The position numbers were made by a program, and so were the translations under genes. A DNA stretch of 9,475 nt from Heyndrickxia sporothermodurans (GTDB lineage Bacteria > Bacillota > Bacilli > Bacillales > Bacillaceae_C), in the NCBI RefSeq assembly GCF_016785185.1, contig NZ_JAEKDY010000125.1; one strand, written 5' to 3'. Each line of letters begins with the position of its first letter. Position 1 is the first letter of the stretch. The notes beneath the pieces were generated by a model. The model made no database searches, was not told where the DNA came from, and saw nothing but the letters and a program-made list of their open reading frames with translations. This document shows positions 6,196 to 9,475 of this stretch, in pieces.

Positions 6196-7290
6196 ATGAA
6201 ATCAAATATACGATTTGTTAACGCCTTTATGGCGTTTTATATCATACACACTTCGCAAATTGGTATGGGAATTATTGGAATTCCAAGAATTATCTATCTA
6301 GAATCAAAAAAAGATGCTTGGATATCCATTTTACTATCTGGTTTATTCGTTAGCTTGATTACATGGTTAATGATTTCTATCCTAAAAAAAAATGAAGGTG
6401 ATACTCTTTTTGAAATTCATGAACATATATTCGGACGCTTGATTGGTAGTATTTTCAACTTCCTTATTGTCATTTACTTTATCGCCGTAAATTATTCGAT
6501 CATCATTAGTTATGTCGAGTTGTCACTAACATGGGGAAATGAAGGAGTCTATGAATGGGTCGGGGTATTGGCTTTATTAATGATAACCATTTATGCTGTA
6601 TCAGGCGGATTCAGAGTAGTGACCGGTGTTTGCTTCTTATCCTTTTTAATGACTATATGGCTGCTATTTGTTGTGTACCAACCTCTTGAAACCATAAACG
6701 TAACAAGGATTTTACCTATAATGACGACAACTCCTTCAGAAATTATGAAAGGAGTTTTCAAGAGCAGTTATACAATGTTAGGTTTCGAGACGTTGCTATT
6801 TATTTTTCCCTTTATTAAGGAGAAAAATAAACTTCAACTATTTAGTCAAATAGCAGTCTGGTTTACAACCATTCTTGTTTTACTAACAACTGTAGTTGCT
6901 ATTTTGTTTTTTAGCGCTAAAGAATTAGAGAAGAATGTATGGCCTGTTGTCAGCATGATTAGCACGGTCCATTTTCCATTTATTGAACGCTTTGAATTTG
7001 TTGCGGTTCCATTATGGATTTTAGTTATTTTTCCAAACCTATGTATCACTCTATATATTTCTTCAAAGGGTATTAAACAGATTTTTCATATAAAACAAAA
7101 ACATGGAATATGGCTCATCTCGATTATCCTTTTTATCTGCAGTTTTTTCATTACGAAAAGAGTAGATATTAATTATTTTATAGATCAAATTGGCAAAACT
7201 GGATTTTTCCTCTGGTTTATCTATCCAATTTTCTTATATGTAATCATCTATATAAGATCAAAAATCAATACTCGTTCCAGACGGAGTTGA
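6196..7290 (+). CDS. GerB-family spore germinant receptor, B subunit
   Basis: A 364-aa polytopic membrane protein of the GerB branch of the APC transporter superfamily, the likely germinant-binding subunit of the receptor. About ten membrane segments are visible. The first holds SQIGMGIIGIPR (about 20-31), the glycine-rich unwound helix that lines the ligand pocket in this superfamily. ILPIM (about 174-178) and FIERFEFVAVPLW (about 257-269) are further GerB landmarks. The ATG at 6196 has TGAGGTG just upstream; an in-frame TTG at 6184 lies inside the end of the preceding gene and lacks a site. The protein is intact. The gap to the next gene is 4 bp. Confidence 0.93.
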   Translation: MKSNIRFVNAFMAFYIIHTSQIGMGIIGIPRIIYLESKKDAWISILLSGLFVSLITWLMISILKKNEGDTLFEIHEHIFGRLIGSIFNFLIVIYFIAVNYSIIISYVELSLTWGNEGVYEWVGVLALLMITIYAVSGGFRVVTGVCFLSFLMTIWLLFVVYQPLETINVTRILPIMTTTPSEIMKGVFKSSYTMLGFETLLFIFPFIKEKNKLQLFSQIAVWFTTILVLLTTVVAILFFSAKELEKNVWPVVSMISTVHFPFIERFEFVAVPLWILVIFPNLCITLYISSKGIKQIFHIKQKHGIWLISIILFICSFFITKRVDINYFIDQIGKTGFFLWFIYPIFLYVIIYIRSKINTRSRRS

Positions 7291-7294
7291 TAAA

Positions 7295-8422
7295 ATGAAA
7301 AAAATGGTTATTCTGCTGTGTTCTCTTCTTTGTACTGCATGCATGGCCCCTGAAAAAATAATAGAAACGCAAGGGATTTCAACGATTATTGGTTATGACT
7401 TGCTTGATGACAATACATACAAAGGCACTATCAGTTTGTTACAATTTGACCGAAAAGAAGAAAAGACCAGTGTAACCCTTTCAGCTGAAGGAACGACTAA
7501 TAAACAAATCAGACAAAAACTAGAGGAACAAACAAGCCATGACATTACGTCTGGTCAATTAAGGTCCATACTGTTTAATAAAAATATGGCAGAAACAGGA
7601 ATTTCTTCTTTTCTGGATACAACGCAACGAGATAGCATGATCAGTTCTTTAATCTTTTTGGCCATTACTGATAATGCTGAGGAGACGATTAACAATACAA
7701 ACTATGAAGAATATCCCGAAATGGGATCCTATATCTATCAACTATTGAATAAACATGAAGAGAAAGAAATGTTAGTCAACTCCAACTTACATGATTTTAT
7801 AACCACTCTATATGAAATTGGTATCGATCCTACCCTACCCATCATAAAAAATTCAAAGGGGGTAGCACCTTCTATAGATGGTGTTGCATTATTCAAAGAA
7901 GATAAAATTGTTGGGTCTATTTCGTTGATAAACACCCTTTACATAAAATTATTCACAAATAAAAAGGCATTTTTAGGTGATATAACTGTAGAGATTGCTG
8001 CTGATGAACTAGAGAAAAGGGGTATGGCCGAACTCAACCTTCCTAAAAGCGATAGTTATAAGATTACACTTCATCCAATAAAGTACAAAGGTAACATTGA
8101 AATAAAGAGCGAAGAATTGGTTCATTTAAATGCAACGATATCCGTTTCAACATTAGAACTTCAACCCACTACATCTTTGAATAATAAAGAAACACTAAAC
8201 AAAATGGAGCAATTAATTAGTGAAGCCCTAAACAAAGAATTTGGAAATATACTTGAGGAGTTCAAAAATTTAAATACGGATCCCATTGGCATCGGAAGAA
8301 AAATAAGAAGTGTAAGAAAATATTCCCATTTAACTGAGAAAGATTTAAGACAAAAATACTCAGCACTAAAGATAAAACCAAATATAAAGGTGGAAATTAA
8401 GCGAACTGGAACAGTTGATTAA
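7295..8422 (+). CDS. Ger(x)C-family germinant receptor lipoprotein, C subunit
   Basis: The lipoprotein subunit of the receptor (375 aa), expected to be anchored on the outer face of the inner spore membrane. A lysine start and hydrophobic core (4-13) lead to TAC with Cys16 as the lipid-modified residue. The box is slightly unusual because position -3 is Cys instead of Leu or Ile, though a Leu is next to it. The residues after Cys are MAPEKIIETQG, not the more common WDxxEI, followed by GYDLL and a SLLQFD strand typical of the first domain. The C-terminal domain ends DPIGIGRKIRSVRKY and VEIKRTG, both family landmarks. GGAG lies 8 bases before the ATG. The receptor operon ends here at a terminator. 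Confidence 0.93.
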   Translation: MKKMVILLCSLLCTACMAPEKIIETQGISTIIGYDLLDDNTYKGTISLLQFDRKEEKTSVTLSAEGTTNKQIRQKLEEQTSHDITSGQLRSILFNKNMAETGISSFLDTTQRDSMISSLIFLAITDNAEETINNTNYEEYPEMGSYIYQLLNKHEEKEMLVNSNLHDFITTLYEIGIDPTLPIIKNSKGVAPSIDGVALFKEDKIVGSISLINTLYIKLFTNKKAFLGDITVEIAADELEKRGMAELNLPKSDSYKITLHPIKYKGNIEIKSEELVHLNATISVSTLELQPTTSLNNKETLNKMEQLISEALNKEFGNILEEFKNLNTDPIGIGRKIRSVRKYSHLTEKDLRQKYSALKIKPNIKVEIKRTGTVD

Positions 8423-8465
8423 CATATTTTTAGGAACAAAAGCGCTAACACCGACTTAACACGAC

Positions 8466-8498
8466 CCAAGTGTTGATGAACTCCAACATGGTTTTTTT
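8466..8498 (+). terminator. Rho-independent terminator after the ger operon
   Basis: CCA (8466-8468) and TGTTG (8471-8475) pair with CAACA (8484-8488) and TGG (8489-8491), leaving a two-base bulge and an 8-base loop, followed by seven T at 8492-8498. It lies 43 bases after the last ger stop codon. Confidence 0.7.
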
Positions 8499-8504
8499 CT
8501 TATT

Positions 8505-8595
8505 TACGATGGAAATTCATTACTAAAAAACGGTAATACTAAAAAGGCAGCTCAAAGAGTTTGAATTCAAAAATATCTGTTACCTTTTCATTTAA
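8505..8595 (+). pseudogene. Possible relic of a PucR/CdaR-type helix-turn-helix
   Basis: One frame (8505-8564) reads YDGNSLLKNGNTKKAAQRV and stops. Shifting frame at about 8557 continues EFEFKNICYLFI to 8595. The pair resembles the C-terminal helix-turn-helix of PucR/CdaR-type regulators, whose pattern is roughly L-x-N-x-G-N-x-K-K-x-A followed by H-x-N-T-x-x-Y-R-L. The match is short, needs a frame change, and key residues (the H-x-N-T part) are degraded, so this is a tentative reading. The T run of the ger terminator lies immediately upstream. Confidence 0.2.
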
Positions 8596-8599
8596 ATAT

Positions 8600-8607
8600 A
8601 GAGGTGA
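8600..8607 (+). promoter_or_regulatory. Ribosome binding site of the broken CBO0543 gene
   Basis: AGAGGTGA is a good ribosome binding site, but the codon at the expected distance (8613-8615) is ATA where an ATG would be expected. It points to loss of the original start codon; a GTG at 8604 in the same frame overlaps the site itself. Confidence 0.5.
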
Positions 8608-8612
8608 TATCA

Positions 8613-9180
8613 ATAGATAATATATTTGAAAATCTTAAGGAAATACATTTATTAGAAGATAAGCTCTATCATTTAGAATTAAATGGTTGGCTAAAAATGA
8701 GTTTTTAACTTGGGAATGGTGGATACTAGTCGTTTTTTTAGTTGTGCCTTGGGTTATATGGGCTAAACTTGTTAAACGATACATTATTTTAGAAATTTTG
8801 TTATTTGGTACCATAATTATCATAACAACAACCTTATTAGATGTAGTTGGTGCACAATACAGTTTTTGGGATTACCCATTGCATTCCTACCTTTTATTCC
8901 CAGGGCCTTTCCTTTTGATTTTTCAATGGTACCTGTAGCTTACATGTTGTTATATCAATATTTTAGAAGATGGAAATCTTTTATTTTAGCCCAGATCATT
9001 ATGGCACTAACATATGCCTATATAGGTGAACCCTTTTGCGAGTGGGTCAAACTTGTTAATTATTTAGAGTGGAGATACAGATATTCATTCATATATTACA
9101 TCATGGTTGGAATTGTAACTCGAGCTTTAATACTAAAACTAGCCTCTTTATCTAAACCTCAAGATCTTACAACTAAGTAA
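8613..9180 (+). pseudogene. CBO0543-family membrane protein, broken by two frameshifts
   Basis: Three successive frames together make one roughly 190-residue protein of the CBO0543 family, a multi-pass membrane protein of unknown function common in spore formers. Part one (8613-about 8696) reads DNIFENLKEIHLLEDKLYHL and on to GWLK. Part two (about 8690-8881) reads NEFLTWEWWILVVFLVVPW and on to YSFWDYPL. Part three (about 8883-9180) reads FLPFIPRAFPFDFSMVPVAY and on to the stop. Joining them restores the family order GWLK-NEFLTWEWW and DYPL-x-FLPFIPR. The breaks look like single-base deletions, the first in the A run at 8693-8697 (five A where six would restore the frame), the second near 8881-8882. 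The probable start codon is ATA. The reading frame after the breaks is well preserved, so the damage is recent, or one or both breaks are sequencing errors. Confidence 0.75.
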
Positions 9181-9203
9181 AATTTAAATTGGAGGAAAAA
9201 ACT

Positions 9204-9475
9204 TTGGAAGAAGTCAATATTGGTTTACTGACGATCAAAGTCATCGTTGGTTTTGCCACTTTATTTTTTATCATTATCATAACAGGCAGAACATCCATCT
9301 ATCAGTTAACCCCGTTTCACTTAGTTTTTGTGTTAGTACTTGGAGATCTTTTAGGAAATACCATTTATGAAGATAAGGTAGGGATTTTTCATTTTTTATA
9401 TGCCATCGGATTGTGGACGTTTCTTATGTTGGGAATAGAGTTTATGACTCTAAAAAATAAATCGACACGTTCTCT
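9204..9475 (+). CDS. Second DUF421 (YetF-like) membrane protein, 5' part
   Basis: The first 90 codons of a DUF421 protein that continues past the window. Membrane segments lie at about 7-27, 36-52 and 59-80. The family landmark TGRTSIYQLTPFHLVFVLVL (27-46) is followed by GDLLGNTIYEDKVGIFHFLY (47-66), the usual order at the start of the YetF family. The start is TTG at 9204, chosen because GGAGG (9191-9195) lies 8 bases before it. The protein differs clearly from the DUF421 protein at 234-1094, whose second segment reads MSELSFFEYVTGMSIGSIGA, so it belongs to a different subgroup. Whether it has a DUF1657-like tail cannot be seen. It lies 23 bp after the broken CBO0543 gene, probably in one operon. 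Confidence 0.88.
   Translation, partial: MEEVNIGLLTIKVIVGFATLFFIIIITGRTSIYQLTPFHLVFVLVLGDLLGNTIYEDKVGIFHFLYAIGLWTFLMLGIEFMTLKNKSTRS

Noticed and set aside
8560..8571. 12-bp perfect palindrome TTTGAATTCAAA
   Set aside because: A single short AT-rich palindrome in a degenerate region; no partner site or nearby intact promoter supports an operator role.
1..9475. Terminal inverted repeats of a Tn3/Tn1546-type element, expected near spoVA2mob
   Set aside because: I saw no convincing GGGG-to-TAAG type end, resolvase or Tn3 transposase in the window; the element boundaries, if any, lie outside.
1..9475. tRNA, rRNA, CRISPR arrays or riboswitches
   Set aside because: No cloverleaf, rRNA segment, regularly spaced repeat or recognisable riboswitch core was seen on either strand.

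Overview
The window is AT-rich, strongly Shine-Dalgarno-led DNA from an endospore-forming member of the Bacillaceae or a close relative. Nearly every intact gene belongs to families known from the dormant spore or its inner membrane, so this is a spore heat-resistance and germination island. The exact species cannot be read from the sequence.

Left edge (1-172): a decayed fragment that resembles the C-terminus of an IS6-type transposase, followed by a strong rightward terminator. Left half, minus strand (3967 down to 234): a seven-gene operon in the order DUF1657 protein, YhcN/YlaJ-type lipoprotein, SpoVAC, SpoVAD, SpoVAEb, second DUF1657 protein, and a DUF421 (YetF-like) membrane protein with a DUF1657-like tail. 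This gene content and order is that of the mobile spoVA operon (spoVA2mob) described on Tn1546-like elements, where it gives spores high wet-heat resistance and slower germination. A good sigma-G-like promoter precedes the first gene. A strong intrinsic terminator lies between the first and second genes, which suggests that the small DUF1657 protein is made in excess over the rest.

Middle (3968-4705): a divergent control region that carries the leftward promoter, a 34-codon ORF with a good ribosome binding site, small inverted repeats and a weak candidate promoter for the rightward genes. Right half, plus strand (4706-8422): a complete tricistronic germinant receptor operon of the GerA/GerB/GerC type, ending at an intrinsic terminator.

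Right edge (8423-9475): a degenerate stretch that may hold a relic of a PucR-type helix-turn-helix, then a CBO0543-family membrane protein gene broken by two single-base frameshifts and a lost start codon, then the first 90 codons of a second DUF421 protein that runs off the window.

Putting the parts together: the SpoVA proteins probably form or modify the Ca-DPA channel of the inner spore membrane, the DUF421/DUF1657 proteins stiffen or modify that membrane, and the Ger receptor senses germinants and signals to SpoVA. The flanking relics (transposase end, broken gene) are what one expects of an acquired island.
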